Assembly (NCBI GenBank): GCA_948474755.1
Contig: CAOLHI010000153.1
Span: 186,001-250,000, forward strand
DNA: 64,000 nt
Direction of reading: 5' to 3'
DNA from: Ctenosaura bakeri
Lineage: Eukaryota; Chordata; Lepidosauria; Squamata; Iguanidae
The translations under genes and the position numbers were made by a program. The notes under the pieces were generated by a model that had not been told where the DNA came from, did not search any database, and saw only the letters and a program-made list of their open reading frames with translations. This document shows positions 1-12,780 of the stretch, one piece after another; position 1 is the first letter of the stretch; the number at the start of each line of letters is the position of its first letter.

Positions 1-2045
1 ATTACTGTTCTTGTTTTGGAACATGGAGATTTGTGCTCCATCAAATCTTGGATGAGCTGAACTTTCTACTGTGAACACTCTTTAGGACGGAGTGCAAGGG
101 ATGTATTGCAGATTGACTTTTGCATGTCATGTCTGTGCTGTGGAAGGACTTCTTGCTAGAACCAGGAAACAGAGGAGGGACTGCCCTTGGCAACAGAGCA
201 AAACACTGCCGGCTTTGTTCGGATGAAATGATCTCTAAAGATATCCTTTGAGTTTGGTATCCTTGTTTGTAGATACTGTTTAAACCAGTTTCCCAATTTG
301 GACATTATGGGAAGCAGTGGTTTACTAAACCCCAGAAATATTGAATTAAGGCATGGGGCGGAGGGAACAAACAAACACACGGTACTGGTTTGGGATTGTT
401 ATATCTTAGCCAAGTCTGTGCCTGCTTGCACCGATGCTGGTAGGATCCCTGCGTGCCCTGCTGTGTTTACTGTTGAACTAGAGTTTATAGAGATGCTGAA
501 TGTTTGAAGTTAATAGTCTAGTATGTGTTCTCTACTTCATGGCATGCCTGTTCTGCTCTAGGCAGGCTCTCTTCCTTAAAACAAAAAGGGAGAGGGGATC
601 TAAAGTTACCAACGTCGGTAGATGAATTTTGCAACTTATCTACATAGTGCAAATTAGGGAGACCAGCACAGTTTCTCTCATTTTGCATAGTTCTGCATTT
701 TTTCATTCTTTTGCATATTTCACTTTGATTTGGGTAGGTATAGGAGGGGCAAGAAGCTATATAGGGCACGGGACCTCCTCCTCTTGCATTCTTGGAAATC
801 TTATTCAGCAAGTCCTCTTGCCTTTTAGAATTCTCACCAGGCGTTACCCACATACATTCAAAACCTATCTTAATGACAAATGCTAGAAAGCTGCATTCTT
901 ACTTTTTTTCAGCATGATTTTTAGGGAAGTGAATTTGATACTCCCTTGCTTTTCTGTATATGTATGCAAGTGTGAGATATATGCAACTATATTCATAGAA
1001 GGTTAGTAACGTCAGGTCCTGAAGGTCAGTGATGTCAGGTAAATCTGAGGCAAACAAGCAGGCAAGTCTGACCTGTAAGCTTTTATTAGAGTGTACTGGC
1101 CTGAGAGCCAAGCTTAGTTCTTGTCATAAGTCATTTTGGCTTAACAGTTAACATCTGCTGGAGCAGAAATGGGGAATGTTCCTTGACTGCCACCATCCAT
1201 TGATCAGTGACTGGGAGCTGGAATCCAACACCTGGGGGGCAACAGACTTCCCCTTTCTGGGCTAAAGGTTCATATCCTGACAAGTCACTTAACTTCCCAG
1301 GCTGACTGACTGAACTATATGTGGCTTTTATTAAATACATGAGCATTGCTCCTGAAATTAAATTTTTCATCACAGAAGTAGCCACCAAGAGGCAGAGCTA
1401 GATGTGAACAGTGTGGCAACACATATGCGCAAGATTGAAAACACTAGAATGCAAAAAAGTGAGCTGCATTTCATAACCAATTCTGAATTCTAGTTCTAAG
1501 CACACCTACAGCAAAATTACTTCCACTGGGATGTCCTTTCATTTAAGTGTTTCTAGGAATACACTAGGAATATACTGATGTATGCTCATATTTAATGATA
1601 TCTGGTAGCCATGCCGTGCTGCAACTGTTTAAAATATGATTTGCTGCTCCTGGAGATTTCGAGGAGAAGCAATAGCCCATTATGTTGCCATGAAAAAGGT
1701 CAGTCTAGGAGGTCTGGAGAGGTTAGGAACACCAGAAGCAGCCGGGAGAAGGTCCCATGAGGCCTCAGGATGACATTTGCCCATCTCTTCTCTATTCCAT
1801 CATTTATAATAAAAAGTACTTTATAGTACTTAAGTAAAAGTACTTAAGCTGTGAAAGATTGGTTGTATAGGACAGTGCAGTCTGGAATGTAATGAACTCA
1901 GAAGAAATACTGTAGAGAGGAGTTGAAAGTTAAATTGAATCTATTTTAGATGTTAAATAGGAGAGTAGGGAGAGGAAGGAAGGAAGAACTTGATGACTTT
2001 CTTTCTCAGTGAACTTTTAACACATTTCCTTTGATCTGTTAATTT
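1..2045. other. Intergenic sequence, nothing recognised
   Basis: Only short open frames without homology, codon bias or splice context are present on either strand. I see no RNA gene and no clear repeat in this stretch. Confidence 0.5.
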
Positions 2046-2325
2046 AGGGATGGGCAACTTCCAACTGATTGGGTGCCAAATTTTTGCCTCCAGGACTGAC
2101 CATGAGCCACACCACACCTGAAAATGCAGGAAAATATTTTTAAAAATAAACCTGGAGGTAGCCGGGAGTCAATTTCTGGTTTTGTTAACTCTTTTGAGTT
2201 TGGGGGTGCTGTGTCTTGTTTTAGGCCAAAATTGCTTCTGGAGATGCGCAGGAACAGAAAATGCCAATTTTCCTCTAAATATTTTTGGCCTGTGTATGGA
2301 GAATCTGTTGAGGCTTGCTAACTTC
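2046..2325 (+). repeat. hAT-like MITE-family fragment
   Basis: The left end GGGATGGGCAACTT matches the terminal motif GGTGGGCAACT found in other copies in the window, such as 28,724-28,950 and 45,419-45,555. The middle mentions the same 'ccaggactgaccatgagccac' type of sequence as the 28.7-kb copy, but is diverged. Confidence 0.4.
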
Positions 2326-2680
2326 AGGACAGCTTGAGTGTGCAGATGAGATTCAGTTCATTCACTCCCTTTCTATTTCTAAAAAGTACCATTTATTCCA
2401 AGTAAGGAGGAAGCATTTATGAGTTAATAAATGTCTTCAAGTTCTTAAAAATAATCTTTAGTCTTTGAGTGTATGAACTCTATGCCCTTAACTGGCAATT
2501 CTTATCTTCAAAGCCTGCGTAGGGTTTTAGAAGTACACTTCAGGAGAATGTATTAAATATATTGACTATACAGATAATGTTGCTTTGATTCAAAGAGTTT
2601 CATTGACAAATGTGCCATTCTGTATGATTCTTTCTCCTAGCAATGCCACAGAGTTTGAGAGTTTTAGTACATAAAATTTG

Positions 2681-3350
2681 GTGCTGAAGCTCAATCCAGA
2701 CAAGACAGAGGTGCTTCTGTTTAGCTGGAAGGGAAAGCAGACGTGCAAGTTTGCAGCTTGTATCTGCTTCAGGATTCAGCAAGCTCGGGTTTCGGTGGTG
2801 GCCAGGAATTCAATTTGCACAGTTAACTGTGCGCCAGCTCAGCTGTTTCTAGAGATGTCTGATCTGGCCAGGATTGCACATGACTTAGTTACATCTCATT
2901 TGAACTCCTGTAACACACTGAACGTGGAGCTGTCTTTGAAGAATGTTCAGAAACTTCAGCTGGTCTAAAGGGCAGTTTGCAGACTGTCAGCCAGGTCTAG
3001 TTATAGGCAACACACAACTCTCTTTTTACAACAGCTCCACTGGCCACTGGTCTGTTTTCACGCACAGTTCAAAGTGTTGTTCATGCCCTGTAATCCTGCA
3101 TGGGTTGGCTCCAAAGCATATCTCCCTATACAAGCTTGCCTGGATTTTGAAATTTTTAGGTGAGGCCTTTCTATCTCTCTCCCATCACCTCACAGAGTCA
3201 TCCAGTGGGAACATAGCAGGGCATCCTTCTCCAATGTTCTGCCTGCTCTCAGGGTCTGAAATTCCCTCACTAGAAAGGCTAGACTGGCACCGTTCTTTTT
3301 CTCCTGTCAGTGGCTCATGAAGGCTTTTTTTAAAAAAAATACTATTTAAT
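2681..3350 (+). pseudogene. L2-like LINE reverse-transcriptase 3' relic
   Basis: Broken frames on the plus strand read LKLNPDKTEVLLF, then LVTSHLNSCNTLN and LKNVQKLQLVQRAVCR, and finally NSLTRKARLAPFFF. These occur in the order of the C-terminal half of an L2/CR1-clade ORF2. Stops and frame changes separate them, so it is dead. Confidence 0.65.
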
Positions 3351-3544
3351 AGGTCTTTGGGAACTAGCTGTTACCAGGAAAAGACTTAATAATGTGCTGT
3401 GTTGTCTGAATTTATTGCTACTTAATAGATGTGGGGTTTTTTTAAAATTGCATTTAATTCTTTTGATAGTTTATTCATGTTTTAACTTCTGTAAGTTTTT
3501 AGTGATGTGAGTTTTTATCTGTTAATATGTTTTCATTTTTATAA

Positions 3545-3669
3545 GCCCTGTGAAGATTCCTTGTCTAAGAAAATCCTATGAAATCCATGGGGTCTCTACA
3601 AGTCAAAAGGTGACTTAAAGGTGCATGCGTGTGCGCGTGCACGCACACACACACACACACACACACACA
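3545..3669 (+). repeat. SINE 3' fragment ending in a CA microsatellite
   Basis: CCTATGAAATCCATGGGG followed by a gacttaaaggtgc motif is the 3' part of the SINEs seen elsewhere in the window. It runs into an alternating GT/CA tract with an uninterrupted CA run at about 3,643-3,668. Confidence 0.6.
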
Positions 3670-4077
3670 GAGGCCATCTTGAGTCCCAGGGTTTCACAGT
3701 CTACCAAGTGTTCTGCTGAAGCCTTGGACATTCAGTGATTCAGATTCTGTCCAAGAATCAGTGAGATATTGTCCGATAATGCAACACATTCCAAGCAGCA
3801 TTGCTTTTTGTAATTGTCCTGTTGTGATCCGGTCAGTGGTTTCATTTAGGTGTTTTGTCAGCCTATTTGAAATTGCTTGCAGAGCACCTGTCGCTACTGC
3901 AGCCACTGTTGTTTTCTGTTCCAAGAGACACTGAATCTCAATGTGCAGTTCTTAGTATTTCACAGTCTTTTTGCTCAGTTTGTATCAGATTTTGCTGTCT
4001 CCCATGGTGGTGGTGATCATGATGATTGTGTGTATGCATGCGTGTGCACAGGAATTAATGAAAGGGCTTAAATACCC

Positions 4078-4250
4078 TAAAGGCACCAGATCCTGATTGG
4101 ATGGGAGACTGCCAATGAATACTGTATGTTCTAGGCTACCTTTCAAAGGAAGAAAGTGGCAGAACCATCTCTTGAGTGTTCCTTGCCTAAGAAAACCCTA
4201 TGAAATCAATGGGTTTGTCATGATCAGCAGGTGACTTGAAGGCACACAAG
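4078..4250 (+). repeat. 5S rRNA-derived SINE
   Basis: GATTGGATGGGAGACTGCCA, followed by AATACTGTATGTTCTAGGCT, resembles the 3' half of 5S rRNA, including the internal promoter region. The tail includes AAGAAAACCCTATGAAAT and GTGACTTGAAGGCACAC, as in 5S-Sauria-type SINEs. Confidence 0.7.
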
Positions 4251-7200
4251 CTGAAGCAATGAGTAGTGTGTTGTATCTCATGCCACTATTTGTCGTATTT
4301 TGAGCTAGTGCACAAAGCATGCTTACTTCAGAGTGATCCTCCTTTGGTCTGTGGGATAGCTTGCTGTAAATGCTCAATTATTATGCTATAATTCTTCAGA
4401 ACAGTGGTAGAGTTTTGCCTCCCATCATTTTTTTTTTCAGTCAGTTTGTGGTGCAATGAAGAAAACTGTCCAGACTTTGGGGTGAGCTACATACTGTCCA
4501 CAGCTTGCTACATTTCACTAATTTACAGCAAATTCTATGTGATTCCCCCCCCCTTTTTTTTAAAAAATTACATTTATCAAGCTATCACATGGTGCTTTGT
4601 TCTAGATTGGAATGTTCCACGTTCCCTGAATTCCTTGCATATTTGTTTAAAAGCTCAATTGGTTTTTTTAAGTTAGAGAACTGAATTGCTTCTCTCTTGG
4701 GACGCTGTTCCTCACTAATACTAACTTACAATGTCTGTTTTCATCATTGTTTTACATGTTGAAAATGTTGCCACAGCTATAGGGAGAAAAGAACCATACA
4801 TTGACCCACACCTTGTTTTTAGTGGAATATGTCTAAATAAATGGTATACTACAGGGAGCGTGGATTACTGTAGTCCATAAGCATACTTGATAAGATCTCT
4901 GTTGCTTGGCCAACATTGTGGAAAATTTGTACATATCTGTGTGAGATTCCAGTTTCTCATTTTTGATCACCATGCACTGAATGTAGGGCACATCCATGTG
5001 GACTACCTTTACTTGCTCCTCTATAGCTGAGATTGTATGAATAACACATGGTACATCAAAGATGAAGTCTATCAAAATGCTTAATGACTCTGAAATGCAA
5101 AATATGAAAATACTTTCATTGTAAACTCTTCTTGTGGTGGAGCTCCATAATTCATAAATTATTCTTGGACATCTGTGTATGGAGGTGAACATACTCTTGG
5201 TAATAATTTTAAAGGAGAGACATATCCCACCTCCCCCCATTTCACTTGCACTAAAATACTTTTTTTTTCTTTCCCTAGACTGATGGCATTGCCATGGAAA
5301 CCATTGTGAGAAGAGCAGGCTTTCCAGCTGGTATCTCCATTACTGTGTGATGCTTTTGGAAGCAGAGCCCATCTCCAGCCAACTCTGTTTGCTTCCACCA
5401 GCACAGACATGGACACACAATCGTTGGGAATGATTTTACATTGAGTGGTGGTTGAGTCTACAGTCATGCTAATCTGAATGAACTTTTGTCATAGATGAGT
5501 TTCAGCGACAGAGGTTTCTCTCTCTGCCGCCACCCCACCCGCACATCTGTTTGGGAGTCAGTGTGAATGCCAGAGTAGAATTGATCCCTTCCTGCCCTCC
5601 TCCTACATTTTCCTCCTGTCAGTTTCTGTTTGAAGAAGTCACTTTCTGTCTGCAAATCAACCTAATGTGGGGTTTGCTTTCCTAGTACTTGAAAGTGATA
5701 GCTTAAATGTTTTATCAGTTGCTGAAGGGAGGGGCTTGGCAGTCATAAACCCAGATTGAGGGAACGGGAAGGACAGGTGAAGAGCGTGATCCTAAGTATG
5801 CATGCTTGTAACTCTCCTGGAAATCAGTGGGTCACATTTTTCAGGACTAGAAACCTGCAGCTAGTGTTTTTGATAGTGAAATTCCAAGACACGCAACCTC
5901 CAACCTTCCTCACCACTATTATTAAGTTAGTAGGCAATGGGGGAATCTCTCCCTCCTCTAACCTTGACCCCAGTGCATGCTCTTTCTAGTGCCTGCTTGT
6001 CTTCTTGCCTATACCATAAGAGGGGTTGCTGTTCACCTTCCCCACCTCCTTCTCTGGCTAAGGCCAAGAAGGAGGGCAGGTTGCCACCTCTCTTTGCTCC
6101 TCCCACCTCCTGCCCGCCCCACACCTCAGCGTTTGCGGCCACCTTGAAACAGCCGCCATTTGAGCAAACTGCAGCTGCTGAAGACCAGTTTTGGATGATG
6201 GGCAGTGGGTGCAGCGTGACTTCTTTTTCATTTTCCATTTGAGAGAAAGAATTGAGGCAAGGGGAGGCCACTGTTCTGTCCACTTACCTGAGGGTAAGCA
6301 TCCCTGAACGTAGTTGGAATTTATTCCCAAGTAAGCTTGTGCAGGATCGGGCTGTGACCCGGCGTCTATCCTTCCCTCACACCTGCTCACTCCTTGCATT
6401 CCCTCCTCTCAGGCTGATGTGCACACAGGTTCTGATGGAGAGCTCACAGGAGAAAGAAGAGCATTAATGCTGTGTGGGAGAGAGATGGTACTTAATCACG
6501 ACCTCTCTTGTTTTGTTTTGCTGCATTTCACTTTATGGTACGAGAGATTTTTTGGATCCTCTCTCTTTAATTTTATTTTTAATAATCCTATGTCCTCTTA
6601 AATTTAAGATTGTTGATGAGAATATCTGGAATGTAAAGGTAGAACTGAAGATCTGGTTGTATCATAATTATAGTTAAAAATTCTCTTTCATCTCCCTGTA
6701 TAGTTATTTCCATGAATTTTGGATAAATGGGGAATTCCTTTTTTTTTAAAAAAAAATAGTTCAGATGGGGTGAAAAAGGCAGACTCTTCAACTGTATATT
6801 ACCCTTGCATTACAATGTTGATGTGCTATAGAGCTTTTAGAGAGAGAATCCCTTAATCTTAAAACTTGGGTTTAAAAAAAAAACCTTTTATTTGGAGCCA
6901 CTTTTTCCCCCAAACTTAGAAAAAAATCATAACTAATATTCTCTTCTTATGCCTAATGTGAGGAAAGGAAAGCTTTTTTTTTCTTTTTTAGGGATATTGG
7001 TGGAAATTGGAAATCATAATCCAAAGCCAGGTGCCTCACTTACCGGTATGTCATTAAAAAGCATCACACTAGTTATTGGTACCCACGCTAGTTGTTGGTA
7101 CGTATATATAGTATATACTAATAAATTAGAAGCACTGATGACTGAAAGGGTTGAAAGCAGTACGCCGAATCCTCAGGCACCACACAGCTGGTATTCCTCT

Positions 7201-7440
7201 ACCTTGTATATTGTACAAGTATTGAGTAAGGGTTGCCTCACCTTTTTAACATCTGACCTTTTCAAAGTCCTAGACCAGTCTGTATAACAAATTAGGTCCT
7301 TCTGTCAGTTTTGATGTCATTACCATGTATTGGAATCTATTTTGGTTAGACTTAATATACATGTCACACAACAATAAAGTTAAAGTTTGGCAAAGGTAGG
7401 TGATCTCTCTGAATTTATGTGGAGCCCAGTTATTAGAAAG
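4251..7440. other. Intergenic sequence, nothing recognised
   Basis: AT-rich, with homopolymer runs and short frames only. A pyrimidine tract ending CCCTAG near 5,278 resembles a splice acceptor, but no coding exon follows it. No RNA gene was seen. Confidence 0.45.
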
Positions 7441-7486
7441 AATATATATAGAGATCTATATATATATATAAATAAATATATATATG
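7441..7486. repeat. AT-rich simple repeat
   Basis: Nearly pure TA dinucleotides broken by AGAGATC and AAATAAA. Confidence 0.85.
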
Positions 7487-7489
7487 CTG

Positions 7490-9300
7490 CAGGGTTTAAA
7501 AGCACAGATGAGTTTCTGAATCTAGAAAAGCAAGGTTTTCAAGAGTACAGTTAACTAGTTGCTGCTAAACAGATTTTAACTTAAAACATGACCACTTTTC
7601 TAGACCATAATACTGTCTTGCCATGTACGTTTTGTTTGGACTCTGTAAATTAACAATGCAATAGGTACTGCCTTTTTTTAAAAAAAAAGGTTTACATATT
7701 TTTATTTAAAGAAAATGAAATTTGGATGATAGTTCAAAATATGAATTGTGCAAAAAGGTTTAACAACATTACATTCTTTACATATTAGATCCTGAGGCTG
7801 CCATGGTACAATATACAGCACTGATTTTTACAAATGCTGAATAAATAAGCAAATGGGTAACCTCAACTCTACTGGTACAAATACTTAACAGGTACAGCAT
7901 TATAAATATGCAATCTTTTTTGTCTTAGTTTACAGCAACTAACTTATTCAGTATTGTGCTGGAAGAACATTTTCCAACTATGTAAAACATATCACTACGT
8001 GGGCAACCTTCCAGCCACTCGTTTTATGCTGCTGTATAGTACAGAAAAACCAATGATGGAACAATGTTTGTCCTTTAAATTTTAATTTGATATTGGACAG
8101 TTATCGTCTGTACAAACTAAAACATATATGGTTGAAACTGTTCATTATATTTGCTATTTCTGCTTCACTGATCTGTTTAAAAGTTTGAGCTGATTGATCC
8201 GGCTGTGTCTTCCATTGTAAATATTGGTACATTGTTTTTCATGGTAAAACGCAGCACATTTGCAGTTTTGGGAGACTGGCTTGAAGCTCTGTATAGTGTT
8301 TATATTTATCTGAATTGGCTTTCCATAGAGCTACTTGCAGTAAATGTGTTCATGGTAGTGTTGCGTGGTTGAGTCTTTATTTAAAATTGCTTGCCCAGAT
8401 AGCGCTTTTAAAATTATATTTTCATAACTGAAAGAAGAGGTTTAAATTTAAGTATGCATTGGGTGCAAATATTTTCACCAAATCTATTGGGGCTCATGTT
8501 AATTGTTGCAGAAATGCTTACTATGATTTAAACCATTCATTGGCCAACACCGCTGATTGGTTCATTGTAGTTGTGGATTTTATCTCTGATTTTAAGATAA
8601 AGCGTGCAAAAAATTTGTTTAAAGTGGATGGTAATACCGAGAACTGTTTATGTGCACCAGTTACTTCATTTACAGAATTTTTCCCCACATAAACAGTATA
8701 ATATGAGCCAAACACTCATGAAACTGTTGTAGTCTGTTCTGTAATCTCAGACCCATTTCTACACATTGAGCAGCCCAACAGTTGTCATGGCTAAGGGCCT
8801 GGAGTCCTCTGTTCATGGGTTTCGTTACTTAAAATATAGGCCTCTTCCATGAATGAAGAAAACTGCTTTAAATTATCACTCATATGATTCTCAGACAATA
8901 TTGCCTCCAGATTCACTTTCAATAAACATGGAATATTTGGGGCACGTGCTAAAATGCAGTGGCTGCTGGAATGCTGTGCCAGATTCTGTGTTAACCAGCT
9001 TTGCATATACTTAGTATGCAGCAGAGGTGCTTAGAAATCCTGTTAGTAACTTGTGAAGGTGCATCTGTCCTGTCCAGATTCAAGGTGATCTTGGGACCTT
9101 TTTTGACTTGCTGCTTGCTCTTAGCACGTGTGGCAAGCATAGATGGCAGCTCTCCTTGAAATAAGGGAGACTATTCATGGCAAATTCCTTTGCTGTCTCT
9201 CCCACTCCCAACACAACAGCTCCTATCCTTGATGTAATGTGTTGCAGAAGCGACGAGCAGACAGTTTTCCCCAAGTTTGGTTGAACATATAAAAAGCCAA
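7490..9300. other. AT-rich, mostly unique stretch, possible 3' UTR of a neighbouring gene
   Basis: This stretch lacks most of the repeats that fill the surrounding DNA and has no long frame. It has UTR-like traits: AATAAA on the plus strand at 7,840-7,845, TTTATT near 7,701 (AATAAA on the minus strand), and a Pumilio-type TGTAAATA near 8,216. By mammalian gene order IRS4 would lie here, convergent with COL4A5, but no coding sequence confirms this and the strand is unresolved. Sequence at about 9,010-9,080 resembles a piece at 42,765-42,835, so the right end may be repeat-derived. Confidence 0.25.
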
Positions 9301-10154
9301 TAATTAATAATGTAAAAACGAAAAAAGAATCCCATTATTTTTCAAAGCATGAGTCTCATTTTAAGGCACGACTGAAATTGAAACAGATTATGATTATTAT
9401 TTCTTGAAACGAAGGTACGCTCCCCTCCGATCGAATACACACAAGCCCTTTTCTTGTCTCCAAAGATTAAAATCGTAACCAGCAGTGAAGTCGGCTCCAT
9501 GTTCTGCATGCTTTCTGGATGAAACAGATTGCTCCAGCCAGCTCCCCTTTCCCTGGGCCTCATGTTATAGCAGGCAGCATATGTTAAGAAGAAAAGAAAA
9601 CAGAACTCCTGCTACAGGGCAGAAAGTCATACCAGCAGTAAATAAACAAGGCACATTATCCAAACACAGTCAGGACTATTGCAACATTTTTTTTTTTTTT
9701 TGGAAGAAAATAACTGCAAAAGGGGCCTCTGCTGTGAAAGGGCTCATTGGACTTGAACTTATGTCTGTAGCTTGGCTCGGAGTTCAACGGTGGCTCTCCC
9801 CGAGCCAGTAGGCAAAGCCGTTGGCACGGAAAAGACCCACAAGGCCCTCCTGTCTTCCAGGACCGATCAACAACTTCACTAAAGCTGCAGGACACTTGGA
9901 GCAATTGAGAAAGAAAGTCTTCCTTTTTAGCGGGTTTTTTGTGCCCAGTTTTTGTTCTGGAATGATGGTGAGGTATAGTTTTTAACCTGCTTCTTGGAGG
10001 AGAAAGAAGAAACTCCTTTGAATCTGAGTCTTGCAAATGGTTCTGAATTCCCCGTTTTCTAGCCTTGGAGACCTTAGTAAGCATTCTTCAAGGGGAACTA
10101 CAGGAACAATGGATATCTTTCTGTAATAAGGAACTTATTCATTTGTGCCAACCA
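9301..10154. other. Intergenic sequence, nothing recognised
   Basis: The open frames on both strands here are short, overlap each other and show no domain or motif. A T-rich run occurs at 9,688-9,701. Confidence 0.4.
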
Positions 10155-10385
10155 CTCAGTGTGGTGTAATGGTTTGAGTGAATTCATTTTTTCTTTTGTG
10201 GGAACAGGTGCAAAACAACCCCATGTTTTCTGGGAGACTAATGCTGTCATTCACCCCTCCACAGTTGCCCACCTTGGGTTTAGAGGAAGGCAACAGCAAA
10301 CCACATCAGAGTATTCTTTGCCTACTAAAACCCCATGAAACTCATGGGATTGCCCTTAAGTCCACGGGCAACCTGATAGAAGGAT
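10155..10385 (+). repeat. tRNA-derived SINE, diverged
   Basis: The head GTGTGGTGTAATGGTTTGAG is the A-box-like start of the tRNA/CORE-type SINE common in this window. The 3' part includes GGAAGGCAACAGCAAACC and CCCCATGAAACTCATGGG. The middle differs from other copies and includes a gttgcccacctt MITE-like motif. Confidence 0.5.
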
Positions 10386-10394
10386 ATCGACAAG

Positions 10395-10850
10395 CTGGAA
10401 TGTGTCCAAAGAAGGGTGACCAAAATGGTGAACAGTCTGGAAGCCATGAAGCCCTATGAGGAGTGACTGAGGGCGCTGGGGATGTTTAGTCTGCAGAAGA
10501 GAAGGTTAAGAGGGGGCATGAGAGCCATGTTTAAATATTTGAAGGGATGTCGTATCAAAGAGGGAGTGGGCTTGTTTTCTGCTTCTCTAGAGACTAGGAC
10601 AAGGAGCAATGGATTCAAGCTGCGGGAAAGACGATTCCGCCTAAACCTCAAGAAGAACTTCCTGATGGTCAGAGCTGTCCGGCAGTGGAATCTGCTGCCT
10701 CCATGGAGTGTGGTGGAGTCTCCTTTGGAGGTTTTTAAGCAGAGGCTGGATGGCCATCTTTCGGGAGTGCTTTAATGTGGATTCCTGCATAGCAAGAGGT
10801 TGGACTGAATGGCCCCTGGGGTCTCTTCCAGCTCTATGAGTCTATGAACC
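10395..10850 (+). mobile_element. CR1 LINE 3' end
   Basis: Contains the CR1 3' signature in sense orientation: TTTAGTCTGCAGAAGAGAAG, AACTTCCTGATGGTCAGAGC, CAGTGGAATCTGCTGCCTCC, and a final GCTCTATGAGTCTATGAA. It is 5'-truncated, as usual for CR1. Confidence 0.85.
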
Positions 10851-11624
10851 TGAAGGCACGTGCGCACACATTGTTAACAGACGGGCCATGTTTTCTTTTT
10901 TATAAAGGGACTCAGGAGCAGCTCTGAGAGTAACTGGGAAGAAAATTCTAGTGCAGACACAGTTGGGATGCAACTCAGGTGGCAGACTGTGTCCGTGCAG
11001 AATCTTCACAGTCCTCTATCCTTCTGGTGGATCATTAATAGCAACTGATTTGATTGTTTTTTTTCTAAACTGCAGTTTAACAGCTATTTTTATTTGTGAA
11101 GCAGGTTGTGTCTTTTGGTTAAGCAAACTGACGTAACTTGATGGGCAAACTACAAATACAGGCAGTGGTATCCCCTGCATAGCTTCTGGAAATGGCTGCC
11201 TCCATGGTGCAAAGAGACCTTTTAAACAACAAAAAACATGATGTAATTCATTACTTTGGGAAGTGCTTGTGCTCTGCCATAGCCTGCATCTCATTCAGTG
11301 GCAGGGCACATAACTTTGCCAGAAGTAATGAGTTGCGTGTACCAAGCTGCTTTTATCGGCAACGAGGGCATAACCCAGAGACATTTCCAGAGTTGGCGGT
11401 TTGCATGGAAATGCTGTGCTGTGTCATGGTTTCTTGTGTATTTTAGAAGTTACTTCTACAGTGCACTTGAGCCATTGGGAGAGACACTTTCCCAGGAGTT
11501 TTTATATCAAGGTGTTTTTCTGTTATAAATAAACTCACTGAAAAGTAAAAGAACAAAAAGCAATCCCACAGTTGAGATTCTCATGCTTTGAATGCGCCTC
11601 ATGCAGCTATGTCCCTGTAGGTAT

Positions 11625-11828
11625 GGCCATTCCCACACTAGACTGTTGTAGTGCTATTATTCCACTTCCAACCTCCTATGGAATCCTGGGCTTTGGTTGA
11701 GAATTCTCAAGGCCCCTCCCTAGACTGCAGAGAGCTCTTTGGCCTCAGGAAACTACAAACCCCAGAATTCCACAGAAGGTTGAAAGTGGAATAACAGCAC
11801 TATAAACAGTGTAGTGCAGAAACTGCCT
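11625..11828. repeat. Palindromic MITE, family of the 48.03-kb element
   Basis: Terminal inverted segments GGCCATTCCCACACTAGACT and its reversed partner at the right end (GTAGTGCAGAAACTGCC), with inner arms around TGCTATTATTCCACTTCCAA and TTGAAAGTGGAATAACAGCA. Confidence 0.7.
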
Positions 11829-11980
11829 ATTTCTCCTGCTCCTGCTCCTCGAAATCCACTTCGTATGCAATGCAACCCCGCTGACAGCCATTTCTTCTTT
11901 TTAAATATTAACAACTATTAGAATAATATAAAATAACGTATAAGGTAAACATATAAACATACCCCTGTCCAAAATCCTAG

Positions 11981-12448
11981 AGCCTTATCGCACCGTACCT
12001 TAATACCACGTTGTTCCGTTGGAATCCCACTATAGCCATTCCTGTGATGGTTATCAGGTTATTAACGCTCTCTTATCACATCCTTCGGCATCTGTGGATG
12101 AGTAGCATCATTCACACTGTTCTTCATGGTAAAGTATTGTTGCCGAGTCCTTTTCCCTGCTCAACACCTCATGATTGATCTGGAGGTCTGTTATTGGGCA
12201 GAGATCTCCTTGGGGCACTACTGGATCAGCTCTGGAAGGAAGTGCTATGAGGAAATCACACTCCCAGAGCTAACTGGATTGTTGTGGGAATTATTTACAA
12301 CATTAAATTATTTACAGCATTTAAAAAAAAGGCACATTTCAAACAATGCAATAGCTGCCGGTGAGCAGCAACATCATGCAATAGGACTGATCCCAAACCA
12401 GGCATAACCCATTGTTCTGGCAGTATGACACCTTGGTGTGATAAGGCC
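11981..12448. mobile_element. Non-autonomous DNA element with terminal inverted repeats
   Basis: The left end is AGCCTTATCGCACC and the right end GGTGTGATAAGGCC, an imperfect inverted pair. CCTAG flanks both ends (11,976-11,980 and 12,449-12,453), consistent with a 5-bp target duplication. It encodes no protein. Confidence 0.55.
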
Positions 12449-12479
12449 CCTAGATTGCTACTCCCAGTCCATGGCTACC

Positions 12480-12780
12480 ATCCAACAGCCCGTTGGCATA
12501 CCATAAATACTCCCACGTGGAGCTACACTGTGTAGGTATTACACAACCTCCATGCAGAGTAGCAACATTGCACAACATAATGTTCATGACCAGGTGCCAT
12601 TGTGTAACACACAACCACTACATGCAGCCGTGTACAATGCACAACCAGAATGCACAACGTAGCTTTACAGGCAATTATGCTGCTGTCAACAGAATACGTC
12701 TGTTGTAGCATGACAAATAATTCATCCGGCATGCGCAGCGTGACTTGCGCGTGCATCTGGCACTAACAGGATGCCAGCGC
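12480..12780. repeat. Unclassified repeat with scattered GCACAAC/ACACAAC units
   Basis: At least five short CACAAC motifs are spread over about 120 bp (12,540-12,660), ending in a CpG-rich segment GCATGCGCAGCGTGACTTGC. It looks like a degenerate short interspersed element; I cannot name it. Confidence 0.35.

Noticed and set aside
5270..5350. Acceptor-like tract TTTCTTTCCCTAG followed by an open stretch
   Set aside because: It reaches a stop within 25 codons, has no donor at the end and no recognisable protein.
12539..12660. CRISPR-like spacing of repeated CACAAC motifs
   Set aside because: Repeats are 6-7 bp with irregular spacing, in vertebrate DNA.
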